This document shows positions 55,259 through 64,000 of a DNA stretch of 64,000 nt, in pieces. The stretch is from Didemnitutus sp047777955 (GTDB lineage: Bacteria; Verrucomicrobiota; Verrucomicrobiia; Opitutales; Opitutaceae). The notes beneath the pieces are model-generated. The model made no database searches, had not been told where the DNA came from, and saw only the letters and a list, made by a program, of their open reading frames with translations. How positions within the stretch are numbered: the stretch's first letter is position 1; the number at the start of each line of letters is the position of its first letter. The position numbers were made by a program, and so were the translations under genes. Where the stretch lies: NCBI RefSeq assembly GCF_047777955.1, contig NZ_CP180537.1:4216001-4280000 (forward strand), given 5' to 3'.

Positions 55259-56880
55259 AACCCACCACCCCTTCCCCCACTCCCGCTCTCCTCGACCGCT
55301 GCAATGAAATCGCGCAGCAGGAAGCCACGCTGCGCGAAGGCGGCGGCGCGGCGGGGCAGGAGCGTCAGCACAAGCTCGGGCGGCTCTTCGTGCGCGAGCG
55401 CATCGCGGCGCTGATCGATTCGCCGGACTCGTTCCTCGAAGTCGGCCTCTGGGCGGCGCACGGCATGTATCGCGAGTGGGGCGCGTTCCCCGGCGCGGGC
55501 GTCGTTACGGGCATCGGTGACATCGCCGGCCACCCGTGCATGATCGTCGCCAACGACGCCACCGTGAAGGCCGGCGCGTTCGTCCCGATGACGTGCAAGA
55601 AGGTCCTCCGCGCCCAGCGCATCGCGTTCGAGTGCAATCTGCCGCTCGTCTACCTCGTCGACTCGTCCGGCGTGTTCCTGCCGATGCAGGACGAGATTTT
55701 CCCCGACGAGGACGACTTCGGCCGCATCTTCCGCAACAACGCCGTCATCTCCGCCGCCGGCATCCCGCAATATGCCGCGATCATGGGCAACTGCGTCGCA
55801 GGCGGCGCGTATCTCCCCGTGCTGTGCGACAAGATCCTCATGACCGAGGGCAGCGGCCTCTACCTCGCCGGCCCGCAACTCGTGAAGGCCGCCATCGGCC
55901 AGGAGACCGACACCGAAACCCTCGGCGGCGCGGCGATGCACGCGGAAATTTCCGGCACGGTGGACTTCAAGGAGAAGGACGACCATGCGGCGATCAAACG
56001 CCTGCGCTCGTTGATCGGTCTCCTGCCGGCCGAAAGCTCTCAGCCCTCAGCTCTCAACTCTCAGCTCTCGCCGGAATTTCCGGCGAGCCGCATCTACGAA
56101 CTCGTCTCCGTCGACGGCCGCAAGGAATACGACGTGCGCGACGTCATCCGCTGCCTCGTCGACGCCGGCTCGCTCGACGAATACAAGGCCGACTACGGCA
56201 AGAGCATCGTCTGCGCTTTCGCCCGCCTCGGCGGCCGCCCCATCGGCATCGTCGCCAACCAGCGCATGCGCGTGCAGTCGAAGGCCGCCGGCGCCGCGGG
56301 CCTGCAGATGCCGGGCGTCATCTACGCCGACAGCGCCGACAAGGGCGCGCGGTTCATCATGGACTGCAACCAGACGCGCGTGCCGCTGCTGTTTTTGCAG
56401 GACGTGTCGGGCTTCATGGTCGGCAAGGACGCCGAGCACAGCGGCATCATCCGCAGCGGCGCGAAGATGGTGAACGCGCTCAGCAACTCCACCGTGCCGA
56501 AGATCACCGTCGTCACCGGCGGCTCGTTCGGCGCCGGCAACTACGCGATGTGCGGCAAGGCCTTCGACCCGCGTTTCATCTTCTCCTGGCCGCACGGCAA
56601 ATACGCCGTGATGGGTGCTGCGCAGGCGAGCGACGTCGTGTTCAACATCCTCGCCAAGTCCGGCAAGGCGGAGCGCACGAAGGAAGAACTCGACGCGCTC
56701 CGGGCGCAGGTGAAGGCCGGCTACATCGAGCAGACCGACATCCGCTACGGCGCCGCGCGCGGCTGGGTCGACGCGCTCATCCAGCCGCACCAGACGCGCG
56801 AGACGCTCCTCCGCGCCTTCGCCCTCGCGTGCCGCCCGGCGCCGAGTGCCTCGTTCCACACCGGCGTGCTGCAGGTGTGA
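55255..56880 (+). CDS. Acyl-CoA carboxylase carboxyltransferase subunit (MccB-like)
   Basis: A 541-residue carboxyltransferase beta subunit. LGRLFVRERIAALID, IVANDATVKAGAF, YLVDSSGVFLPMQDEIFPD, GNCVAGGAYLPVLCD, YLAGPQLVKAAIGQ, LQDVSGFMVGKDAE and GGSFGAGNYAMCGKAFDPRF place it with methylcrotonoyl-/geranyl-CoA carboxylase beta chains rather than the shorter PccB type. A 12-residue insert SSQPSALNSQLS, from the heptamer repeat, lies near residue 262. The biotin-carboxylase partner is not in the window. Together with the mutase it suggests breakdown of leucine- or valine-derived acyl-CoAs (inference). Confidence 0.88.
   Translation: MKPTTPSPTPALLDRCNEIAQQEATLREGGGAAGQERQHKLGRLFVRERIAALIDSPDSFLEVGLWAAHGMYREWGAFPGAGVVTGIGDIAGHPCMIVANDATVKAGAFVPMTCKKVLRAQRIAFECNLPLVYLVDSSGVFLPMQDEIFPDEDDFGRIFRNNAVISAAGIPQYAAIMGNCVAGGAYLPVLCDKILMTEGSGLYLAGPQLVKAAIGQETDTETLGGAAMHAEISGTVDFKEKDDHAAIKRLRSLIGLLPAESSQPSALNSQLSPEFPASRIYELVSVDGRKEYDVRDVIRCLVDAGSLDEYKADYGKSIVCAFARLGGRPIGIVANQRMRVQSKAAGAAGLQMPGVIYADSADKGARFIMDCNQTRVPLLFLQDVSGFMVGKDAEHSGIIRSGAKMVNALSNSTVPKITVVTGGSFGAGNYAMCGKAFDPRFIFSWPHGKYAVMGAAQASDVVFNILAKSGKAERTKEELDALRAQVKAGYIEQTDIRYGAARGWVDALIQPHQTRETLLRAFALACRPAPSASFHTGVLQV
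56037..56087 (+). repeat. Heptamer repeat plus hairpin inside the carboxyltransferase gene (copy C)
   Basis: Four to five CYCTCAR heptamers (56037-56070) are followed by a perfect 9-bp hairpin CTCGCCGGA (56067-56075) with 56079-56087 and a 3-base loop ATT. In the gene frame it gives SQPSALNSQLS, almost the same peptide as copy A. Confidence 0.8.
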
Positions 56881-56895
56881 GCGCGACCGGCGCGC

Positions 56896-57519
56896 TCAGG
56901 CGCGGCGGTGCGTCACGGTGCGCAGCTCGCTCGGGGACAGATTGATCTCCCCGCGCTGCGGGTCGACGAAGACGGCCCCCGTGTCGGTCAGGATCAGCAC
57001 CACGCTGTGCGCCGGACGGCGCCGCGTGCGCGCATCGACCTTGGCGTTGTCGGGCGTATACCACACCGCGGCGATCGCCGGGCGATCGGCCTGCACGCGA
57101 TCGTGCCACTGGTCGACCATCAGCTCCGCCGCCGCGTTGCCGAGGAAGAGATCGGTGAAGGCCGTGCAGTTGAAGCCCTGGCGCCAGCCGCTGTCGCCGC
57201 GGAGCTCGCTCACCGGGACTTCCTTGCGGCTGAGATCCTCGCGAAAGCGCTCGAGGAAGCCGTTGATCCAGCTGTGGCGCACGAGCGCGTAGCGATCGGC
57301 GCTGAACGTCACCGGCACCACGGCGCGCCCCGCCATGGCGCGATCGGTCTCCTGCAGCAGCGCGACGCGATCGATCACCTTGCCCGTGGTCATTCGTCCC
57401 GCTCGGACCGGCGACGGCAGCACCAGCGCCGCCGTCGCAACTACGACGAGCGCGCGGAGCCCCCGGGCGACACGCCCGGTCTCGCGCGCGAGATTCCATT
57501 CACGACTGCACGTCTTCAT
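56896..57519 (-). CDS. Exported protein with possible Cys-His-Asp hydrolase core
   Basis: A 207-residue protein with a signal peptide (hydrophobic about 22-38, ending SPVRAG). The mature part has GFNCTAFTDLFL, then AHSVVLILTDTGAVFVDPQ, an order that recalls papain- or transglutaminase-like folds (Cys on a helix, His and Asp on strands). I cannot name a family. It lies convergent with the carboxyltransferase gene (15 bases). Confidence 0.55.
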   Translation of the reverse strand: MKTCSREWNLARETGRVARGLRALVVVATAALVLPSPVRAGRMTTGKVIDRVALLQETDRAMAGRAVVPVTFSADRYALVRHSWINGFLERFREDLSRKEVPVSELRGDSGWRQGFNCTAFTDLFLGNAAAELMVDQWHDRVQADRPAIAAVWYTPDNAKVDARTRRRPAHSVVLILTDTGAVFVDPQRGEINLSPSELRTVTHRRA

Positions 57520-57930
57520 GACACCCTGCCTTTCGGCCCTGTAGCCAGAAAATGAAGCGCGGCGCGCGCGCTAAACCTTCGTTTCACAAACTCGTTCCGC
57601 CCGACAAAATTTCCGGGAGATCGCGCCTATTTTTCCGAGTGAAAAATTCACGCGCTCGCTGGGAAAACCGCCAGAAATCGCTGGGCGATTTTCCGCGCAT
57701 ATCTTGCACCGACTGACTCTATTTTGTCCTGGCGTCCGCGCCCACCCGACAAACGCCCCTAACGAGGCCGCATCGCCCGCCGTCCCGGCGCGAGTCCGGC
57801 GCGCGCTCGTCGCGTCCTGTCTGGCCCGCGCGCGGCCCGCGTCCGCCGCGTGATGGCGGCCGGTCTCGCGCGTGCGCTGGGCGTGGCGCGCACACCGGCG
57901 CGCCTGGCGTCCTGCCGCTCGCGCCGCCGG
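57520..57930. other. Long non-coding stretch upstream of the exported hydrolase-like gene
   Basis: About 400 bases without a convincing gene. The first half is unusually AT-rich for this genome and contains an imperfect inverted repeat (GGAAAACCGCC at 57662-57672 against 57684-57694). It presumably holds the promoter of the gene starting at 57519. A short Arg-rich minus-strand frame here (57759-57950) looks like a GC artefact. Confidence 0.5.
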
Positions 57931-57937
57931 AAAAGGC

Positions 57938-57965
57938 GGAGGCCGCGCACCCCTGCGCGGCCTCC
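57938..57965 (-). terminator. Strong hairpin downstream of the S26B-like gene
   Basis: A perfect 12-bp stem (GGAGGCCGCGCA, 57938-57949, with 57954-57965) and a 4-base loop CCCC. On the minus strand it is followed after three bases (GCC) by TTTT. It lies 58 bases beyond the stop at 58024, so it probably ends that transcript. Confidence 0.7.
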
Positions 57966-58023
57966 TATGACAACGGACCTGTCAGTCCTGAAATTGGTTT
58001 TCGCGGCGGGCGCCGCGTCCGGT

Positions 58024-58554
58024 TCAACGCATCGCGACGAGCTTCGCGCTCTTGCTGTCGGCCAGCGCCATCATCTGGTGCAGGCCGCCGTTGTTGGCGC
58101 TGTAGGCGGCGACGATCACGCCGACGATGTTCTTCTCGTTCACGGAAACCGCGTCGGGTTCGTCGTTGTTGACACCCTGCACGACGTAGCCGCGGCGGTC
58201 TTCGTCGATGACGCTGTGGGCGACGAGGCCGCCGTTGGCCTTGCGATAGACGAGCGTCATGCCCTTCTTGATGTCGTCGTAGGCGATCTCCTTGACCACG
58301 ACCGCGGTGCCGGGCGCGTAGAGCGGCTCCATCGAGTGGCCGATGCCCCACAGCGCCGTGCCGCCGTTTTCCTGGGCGATCTTCTCGGCGAGCTTCATCT
58401 CCTGGCCCTTGTCGACGATGACGGGCGCCGGGGTGTTCTGGGCGATCTTGGCGAGCAGGCGCGGGCTCTTGATCCCGGCCTGGAGGGAAAGGGTGGTCGC
58501 GACGACCGCGAGGGTGAGCGCGGCGTAGCGGAGGAGGGTGCGGGTCGTTGTCAT
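58024..58554 (-). CDS. Exported S26B/S24-like peptidase-fold protein (paralogue)
   Basis: A 176-residue protein with a signal or anchor helix (about 8-26), a spacer, and then the same core as the protein at 1544-2050: GHSMEPLYAPGTAVVV, GMTLVYRK, LVAHSVI, VQGVNNDEPDAV and NIVGVIVAAY. Ser and His occupy the positions used by S26B signal peptidases. Both paralogues keep them, which argues for activity. It is divergent from the histidine kinase gene (250 bases between starts). Confidence 0.65.
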   Translation of the reverse strand: MTTTRTLLRYAALTLAVVATTLSLQAGIKSPRLLAKIAQNTPAPVIVDKGQEMKLAEKIAQENGGTALWGIGHSMEPLYAPGTAVVVKEIAYDDIKKGMTLVYRKANGGLVAHSVIDEDRRGYVVQGVNNDEPDAVSVNEKNIVGVIVAAYSANNGGLHQMMALADSKSAKLVAMR

Positions 58555-58804
58555 GCGACCAGCATCCCCGAAAACGCGATTTCCGATTATCCGTGCCCCT
58601 ACGCGACGCCGCCTCGTTTTTTTCGCTAGGGTGTTTCCTGCGCCAAATCCGGGAGCCCGAAACGCCCGCCACCCCGGGCGGCCGGCGGCGCAGTTTTACC
58701 TCAAGTCGCTGGCCGGCGGGCCGATACCGACCGGCCATTTGTAATCACCGCTGAAGCCAGCCGCGTTCTTGCCGAAGAAGAGGGGGTATCGCTACAGTCC
58801 GCCC

Positions 58805-60346
58805 ATGATCCGAGCCCTTTACGCCGAGGACGACCCCAACGTCGCCGGCATCGTCCGCACCTACGTCGAGCATTTCGCGCCCGACTGGGAGCTCGAGATC
58901 GTGCCCAACGGCACCCGCTGCCTCGAACGCATGGCGGTGGGCGGCTACGACATCCTGCTGCTCGACCTCGTGCTGCCCGACACCGACGGCCTGCACATCC
59001 TCGGCGAGCTCGCCCGGCGCAACGACCCGACGCCCGTCGTGATGGTCACCGGCCACGGCCAGACCGAGCTTGCCGTCCGCGCGCTCCGCGCCGGCGCCGC
59101 CGACTGCGTGGACAAGACCTCCCCGCAATTCCTCCAGCTCGTCGACATCGTCAAGCGCGTGCAGCAGCGCCACGCCGAGGCGCGCGTCAAGCTCCCGGCC
59201 ACCGCCTCGGTGCCCGGCCGCCATGCCGTCGCGCTGGTCGAGGGCTCGGTCGCGCTCGCCGCCAGCATCCGCGAATTCTTCGCGGCGCACGCGCCGCAGT
59301 TCGAGCTGTCCGTCATCGCCACCACCGCGGAACTGAACCACTTCTTCAGCATCGGCGCGCCGGTGCACGCGGCCGTCATCGGCCCGACGCCGCACCACAA
59401 CAAGCCGCTCGAGGTCCTGCGGCTGTTCCACTCCAACGCCGCGCAGCTGCCCACCCTCCTCGTCTCCGCCCGCAACGACGGCGAGACTGCGATCGCCGCG
59501 TTCAAGCTCGGCGCGCAGGACTACATCCTGCAGAAGCCCGACTACCTCACCGAGGTCGTCTTCTCGCTCAACAGCATCCTGCGCCGCACCGAAACCGAAC
59601 GCCGGAACGCGCAGCTGCAGAAGGAACTCGAGACCCTCAACCGCTCGCTCGAGGCCCAGGTCATCGCCCGCACGCGCGAGCTCCAGGCGCTCTCGCTGCG
59701 CCTGCTCCGCATCCAGGAGGACGAGCGCCGCGCCATCGCGCGCGAGCTGCACGACGAGATCGGCCAGCTCCTCACCGGCCTCAAGCTCCAGCTCGACGCC
59801 GGCCTGAAGGCCGCGGGCGACGCGCCCCTGCGCATCCACTTCGCCGAGGCCCACGCCACCGCGAGCAGCCTGCTCGAGCACGTCCGCATCCTCACCCAGC
59901 AATACCGCCCGCGCGTCCTCGACGACCTCGGCCTCCAGCCCGCAATCGAGTGGCACCTGAAACAGTTCACCAAGCAGACCGGCATCGAGGTCGACTTCGC
60001 CGCCGACCTGCCGCCCGGCCGCCTGCCGAGCGAGCTGGAGACCGTCGTCTACCGCATCGTGCAGGAGGCCCTCACCAACGCCGCGCGCCACGCCCAGGCG
60101 AAACAGGCCGCCGTCGCCGTCACGCACGAGGACAAGCAGCTCATCGTCGAGATCTCCGACCGCGGCCGCGGCTTCGACGTCACCCGCGCGCTCGCCCGCA
60201 CCGATTCGCTCGGCCTCGCCGGCCTGCGCGAGCGCGTGAACCTCGCCGGCGGCCGCATCGAGATCCACTCCGCCCCCGGCCAGGGCACGCGCATCACCGC
60301 CGAGTTTCCCCTGCCCGCCGAGGGCGCCGCCCCCGTCTCCCCATGA
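58805..60346 (+). CDS. Cytosolic histidine kinase with active and pseudo receiver domains (NarX-like kinase core)
   Basis: A 513-residue protein without membrane helices. Residues 1 to about 125 form a receiver domain with the full set (ED at the start, phospho-Asp near 54 in LLLDLVLP, VMVTGHG, Lys in CVDKTSP). About 140-260 is a second receiver-like domain in which the Asp position reads AVIGPT, so it cannot be phosphorylated there, though the Lys remains (ILQKPDY). A coiled coil follows, then HisKA_3 with the His near 316 (ARELHDEIGQLL) and an HATPase with EALTNAARHA and GLAGLRERV. Its stop overlaps the start of the response regulator. Confidence 0.9.
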   Translation: MIRALYAEDDPNVAGIVRTYVEHFAPDWELEIVPNGTRCLERMAVGGYDILLLDLVLPDTDGLHILGELARRNDPTPVVMVTGHGQTELAVRALRAGAADCVDKTSPQFLQLVDIVKRVQQRHAEARVKLPATASVPGRHAVALVEGSVALAASIREFFAAHAPQFELSVIATTAELNHFFSIGAPVHAAVIGPTPHHNKPLEVLRLFHSNAAQLPTLLVSARNDGETAIAAFKLGAQDYILQKPDYLTEVVFSLNSILRRTETERRNAQLQKELETLNRSLEAQVIARTRELQALSLRLLRIQEDERRAIARELHDEIGQLLTGLKLQLDAGLKAAGDAPLRIHFAEAHATASSLLEHVRILTQQYRPRVLDDLGLQPAIEWHLKQFTKQTGIEVDFAADLPPGRLPSELETVVYRIVQEALTNAARHAQAKQAAVAVTHEDKQLIVEISDRGRGFDVTRALARTDSLGLAGLRERVNLAGGRIEIHSAPGQGTRITAEFPLPAEGAAPVSP

Positions 60347-60984
60347 CGACCGTCATCCTTGCCGACGACCACGAGATTGTCCGCCGCGGCGTGCGCAGCG
60401 TGCTCCAGGCCGACGGCCGCTTCAACGTCGTCGCCGAGACGGCCGACGGCCTCTCCGCCGTGCAGCTGGCCGAGAAGCACAAACCCCACCTGATGTTCCT
60501 CGACCTGTCGCTCCCGCGCCTGCACGGCCTCGAGGCGCTGCGCCAGATCCGCATCACCAGCCCGAACACCAAGGTGCTCGTGCTCTCCATGCACAACGAC
60601 GAGCCCTACGTCATCGAGGCCCTGCGCAGCGGCGCGGCGGCCTACATCCTCAAGGGCTCGGAGTCCGACGAGATCGTCAAGGCCACGCAGGAGGTGCTCG
60701 CCGGCCGCCGCTTCCTCAGCGCGCCGCTCACCGAGTGGGCCATCACCGCGCTCGCCGTGAAGACCCCCGACTCGAGCGACGCCTACAACACGCTCTCGCC
60801 CCGCGAGCGCGAGGTGATGCAGCTCGCCGCCGAGGGGCTCGGCGCCGCCGAGATCGCCGAGAAGCTCTTCATCAGCGCCCGCACCGCCGAGACGCACCGC
60901 GCGAACCTGATGCGCAAGCTGAACCTGCAGACCCAAACCGACCTCGTGCGCTACGCGATCCGGCGCGGCCTGATCCAAGCCTGA
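60343..60984 (+). CDS. NarL/FixJ-family response regulator
   Basis: A 213-residue regulator. Receiver domain with ADDH, phospho-Asp in MFLDLSLPR, VLSMHN and AYILKGSE. A LuxR-type helix-turn-helix follows (LSPREREVMQLAAEGLGAAEIAEKLFISARTAETHRANLMRKL). ATG lies in the ATGA overlap with the kinase gene, so it is the cognate partner. Targets unknown. Confidence 0.93.
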   Translation: MTTVILADDHEIVRRGVRSVLQADGRFNVVAETADGLSAVQLAEKHKPHLMFLDLSLPRLHGLEALRQIRITSPNTKVLVLSMHNDEPYVIEALRSGAAAYILKGSESDEIVKATQEVLAGRRFLSAPLTEWAITALAVKTPDSSDAYNTLSPREREVMQLAAEGLGAAEIAEKLFISARTAETHRANLMRKLNLQTQTDLVRYAIRRGLIQA

Positions 60985-61078
60985 ACGACGACCGGAAGAC
61001 GCGGCGCTCGTCTGCGGCGGCGATCTGGTCCTCACGCAGGCGCTCGCTCGCCCACTGCGCGCCCGACCGCGCGGCCGT

Positions 61079-61594
61079 TCACTTCGCCGCGCGGTGATAG
61101 AGTCCGTCGAAGGACGTGCTCCAGGTCCGGCCACCGTCCGCGGAGATTTCCCAATGCTGGCGGACGGTGCCGTCGGCGTTCGGCGTGTAGGTGATGCGAT
61201 TGCGCAGCACGCCGCCCTGCGGGTTCGGACTCTCGCCGCCAATCACCATGCTTCCGCCCGCGTCGAGGCCGCCGCTGAGCTCGAGGATCGAGCCGCCGCT
61301 GCCGATCCAGAACTGCTGCCAGCATTTCTTCGCGGGGTTCCAGGCGTTGAGACTCTTGCCCGGCGAGCGGCCCGACTCCCAGTTCTCGAGCAGGCCCCAG
61401 CCGCTCGCGATTTTCTCGATGCGACTGTGACCGACCACCTTGCCGTTCTTCGCCGTGACGTCCCATTCGCCCACCCAGAAATCGAACTGCGACGATTCCG
61501 GCGGCGGGGAGGGCGGCGCGGGCGGCTGCGCGGGCGACACGAGGGCGGCGGTGGCGAAAAGCGGTAGCAGACGGACCGAGGTGGGCAAGTTCAT
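61079..61594 (-). CDS. Exported DUF1579-like protein
   Basis: A 171-residue protein with a signal peptide (MNLPTSVRLLPLFATAALVS) and a Pro-rich linker. The mature part begins FDFWVGEWDVT, the hallmark opening of DUF1579/lipocalin-like proteins, and carries KKCWQQFWIG and RQHWEISADGGRTWS. Likely a small beta-barrel in the periplasm; ligand unknown. Starts downstream of argG on the same strand, after its terminator. Confidence 0.75.
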   Translation of the reverse strand: MNLPTSVRLLPLFATAALVSPAQPPAPPSPPPESSQFDFWVGEWDVTAKNGKVVGHSRIEKIASGWGLLENWESGRSPGKSLNAWNPAKKCWQQFWIGSGGSILELSGGLDAGGSMVIGGESPNPQGGVLRNRITYTPNADGTVRQHWEISADGGRTWSTSFDGLYHRAAK

Positions 61595-61691
61595 GCCCCC
61601 ACGAGGACGGATCGGCGCGGCGGTGCGACGCGCTTGCGACCGGCGCCGGCAAACACGCGGTGAAACGTCGCGTGACGCGACGGACGCCGGC

Positions 61692-61722
61692 AAAACAAAA
61701 GCGGCGCCGGGCAGGCGCCGCT
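61692..61722 (-). terminator. Intrinsic terminator of argG
   Basis: On the minus strand a perfect 9-bp stem AGCGGCGCC with a 5-base loop is followed by TTTGTTTTG. It lies 28 bases after the argG stop codon. Confidence 0.85.
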
Positions 61723-61749
61723 CGGAGAGGAAGCGAACCGGTGCGCGGC

Positions 61750-62976
<1,227 letters not shown>

Positions 62977-63126
62977 GGTAGAGCGCGCAGTGTGAGACCG
63001 GCCGGGCCGCGCTCGCAAAATAAAAATGGGTCAAAATCGCGCGGCGCTTTTCACCGGGCTTTCACCCTTGGCGGCTCGCGAATCCGGGCGCGCCGGGGCA
63101 TCCTGCCGACAACCCAAGGATCTGTC

Positions 63127-63618
63127 ATGAGCACGCCCTCCCCCGCCCGCTCGCGCCGCTCCTCCCGCGGCTTCACGCTCGTCGAAATCATGATCGTCGT
63201 CGTCATCATCGGCCTCCTCGCCGCGCTCGCGATCCCGGCGATGCAGCGCGTCCAGCGCGCCGCGCAAAATGTCCGCGTCGCGAACGATTTTCGCGTCTTT
63301 GCCCAGGCCTTCGAGACCTACGCGCTGCAGAACGGCTTCTGGCCGAACAACGCCGGCGGCGGCGTGGTGCCGACGGCGCCCGTGTCCATGGCCGGCGACT
63401 TCAAGACGTCGGTCTGGCAGACCACGACCACCATCGGCGGCCGCTGGAACTGGGATCGCAACATGAGCGGCGTCGCCGCGGGCATCTCCATTTCGGGGCT
63501 GACCTGCACCGACGCACAGCTCGAGGAAATCGACGCCAAGCTCGACGACGGCAACCTCGGCACGGGACGATTCCAGAAGACGCAGTCGAACCGCGTCACG
63601 CTGATCCTCGAGCAGTGA
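63127..63618 (+). CDS. Type IV pilin-like / pseudopilin protein
   Basis: A 163-residue protein with a type III (prepilin) signal: basic leader ending RGFTLVEIMIVVVIIGLL, with the cleavage site Gly-Phe and Glu at +5, then a helix AIPAMQRVQRAAQNVRVANDF. The globular part is short, with Trp-rich DFKTSVWQTTTTIGGRWNW and one Cys. It could be a major or minor pilin or a GspG/H-like pseudopilin. It stands alone between argG and argF. Confidence 0.85.
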   Translation: MSTPSPARSRRSSRGFTLVEIMIVVVIIGLLAALAIPAMQRVQRAAQNVRVANDFRVFAQAFETYALQNGFWPNNAGGGVVPTAPVSMAGDFKTSVWQTTTTIGGRWNWDRNMSGVAAGISISGLTCTDAQLEEIDAKLDDGNLGTGRFQKTQSNRVTLILEQ

Positions 63619-63640
63619 GCCGGCGAAACCGGCCGCCGGT

Positions 63641-64000
63641 TCAGGCCCGCGGGCGGGCGGCGGCGAGCGTGGCCATGATGGCCTTCTGCACGTGCAGGCG
63701 GTTCTCCGCCTCGTCGAAGATGATGCAGCGCGGGTTGTCGAGGACCGCCTGCTCCACTTCCTCGCCGGCGTGCGCCGGGAGGCAGTGCATGAAATACGCG
63801 TCGGGTTTGGCGGCGGCGAAGAGTTTGGCGGTCACCTGATACGGCGACATCACGCGGATGCGCTCCTTCGTCTCCTCCTCCTTGCCCATCGACACCCACA
63901 CGTCGGTGTAGACGACGTCGGCATCCTTCACCGCCTCGTAGGGATCGGTGGTGAAGTGGTAGTTCTTCGGCAGGCCGTCCTGCGCGAGCTGCGCGTCGAT
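63641..64000 (-). CDS. argF: Ornithine carbamoyltransferase, C-terminal part (partial)
   Basis: The frame is open to the window edge; about 119 C-terminal residues are seen. YTDVWVSMG is the conserved DVWxSMG segment and HCLPAHAGEEV is the ornithine-binding HCLPxxxGEEV loop with the catalytic Cys. It makes citrulline from ornithine and carbamoyl phosphate, the step before ArgG. The start lies beyond 64000. Confidence 0.93.
   Translation of the reverse strand: MDAQLAQDGLPKNYHFTTDPYEAVKDADVVYTDVWVSMGKEEETKERIRVMSPYQVTAKLFAAAKPDAYFMHCLPAHAGEEVEQAVLDNPRCIIFDEAENRLHVQKAIMATLAAARPRA

Noticed and set aside
57759..57950. Minus-strand 63-residue Arg-rich frame
   Set aside because: Composition typical of non-coding GC-rich DNA; no homologue or start signal apparent.

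Overview
The window is GC-rich (about 70 %) chromosomal DNA from what looks like a verrucomicrobial (Opitutaceae-like) bacterium. The basis is inference from gene content: two proteins with PEP-CTERM sorting tails, an autotransporter-type beta-strand-repeat protein, duplicated orphan FtsX-type permeases, a double-length ThyX, short dispersed repeats of the kind common in that phylum, and generally high GC. No rRNA or species marker is present, so the assignment is tentative.

Layout. 1-3.4 kb: an iron/siderophore-like block (end of a TonB-dependent receptor, PepSY membrane reductase, S26B-type peptidase-like protein, flavodoxin-esterase pair). 3.5-5.2 kb: POT peptide transporter facing an operon, with several hairpins in the junction. 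5.2-8.7 kb (minus): ribBA-ribH-nusB-ftsY-DUF4864 operon. 8.8-16.1 kb: housekeeping genes (rarA, comEC-like, UVR-motif protein, EEP-family hydrolase, ThyX, serine beta-lactamase-like hydrolase). 16.15-16.66 kb: an exactly 21-bp-periodic tandem array. 16.8-31.2 kb (minus): a complex I operon nuoBCDE-x-y-FGHIJKLMN without nuoA, with two extra genes between nuoE and nuoF and a MITE-like element between nuoF and nuoG. 31.4-33.6 kb: tRNA-Ser(GGA) and an unusual NDH-2 fused to a cyclic-nucleotide-binding domain and CBS domains. 33.7-40.4 kb: exported proteins, IMPase, GNAT, M14 peptidase, asnS. 40.5-45.3 kb: two tandem ADOP permeases. 45.4-50.2 kb: two divergent PEP-CTERM surface proteins. 50.2-51.2 kb: MbfA-type ferritin/VIT1 iron exporter. 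51.4-56.9 kb: a split IcmF-type B12 mutase operon with a carboxyltransferase; an AbiGi-like defence gene of much lower GC sits inside it, coupled to the carboxylase by an ATGA overlap. 56.9-64 kb: exported hydrolase-like proteins, a NarX/NarL-like two-component pair, DUF1579-like protein, argG, a pseudopilin and the end of argF.

The genes suggest a heterotroph with a complete respiratory entry point (complex I plus a possibly cyclic-nucleotide-responsive NDH-2), peptide uptake, iron import and export, and B12-dependent branched-chain acyl-CoA metabolism.

Four reading-frame breaks (one in an esterase, one in a DUF4864 gene, two in one permease) are each repaired by adding one base to a G or C run of 4-5. 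This points to homopolymer undercalling in the assembly rather than pseudogenes. The most unusual regions are the mutase operon (split gene, three copies of a heptamer repeat of which two lie inside coding sequence, and the AbiGi cargo), the 21-bp heptad array, and the NDH-2/cNMP/CBS fusion.
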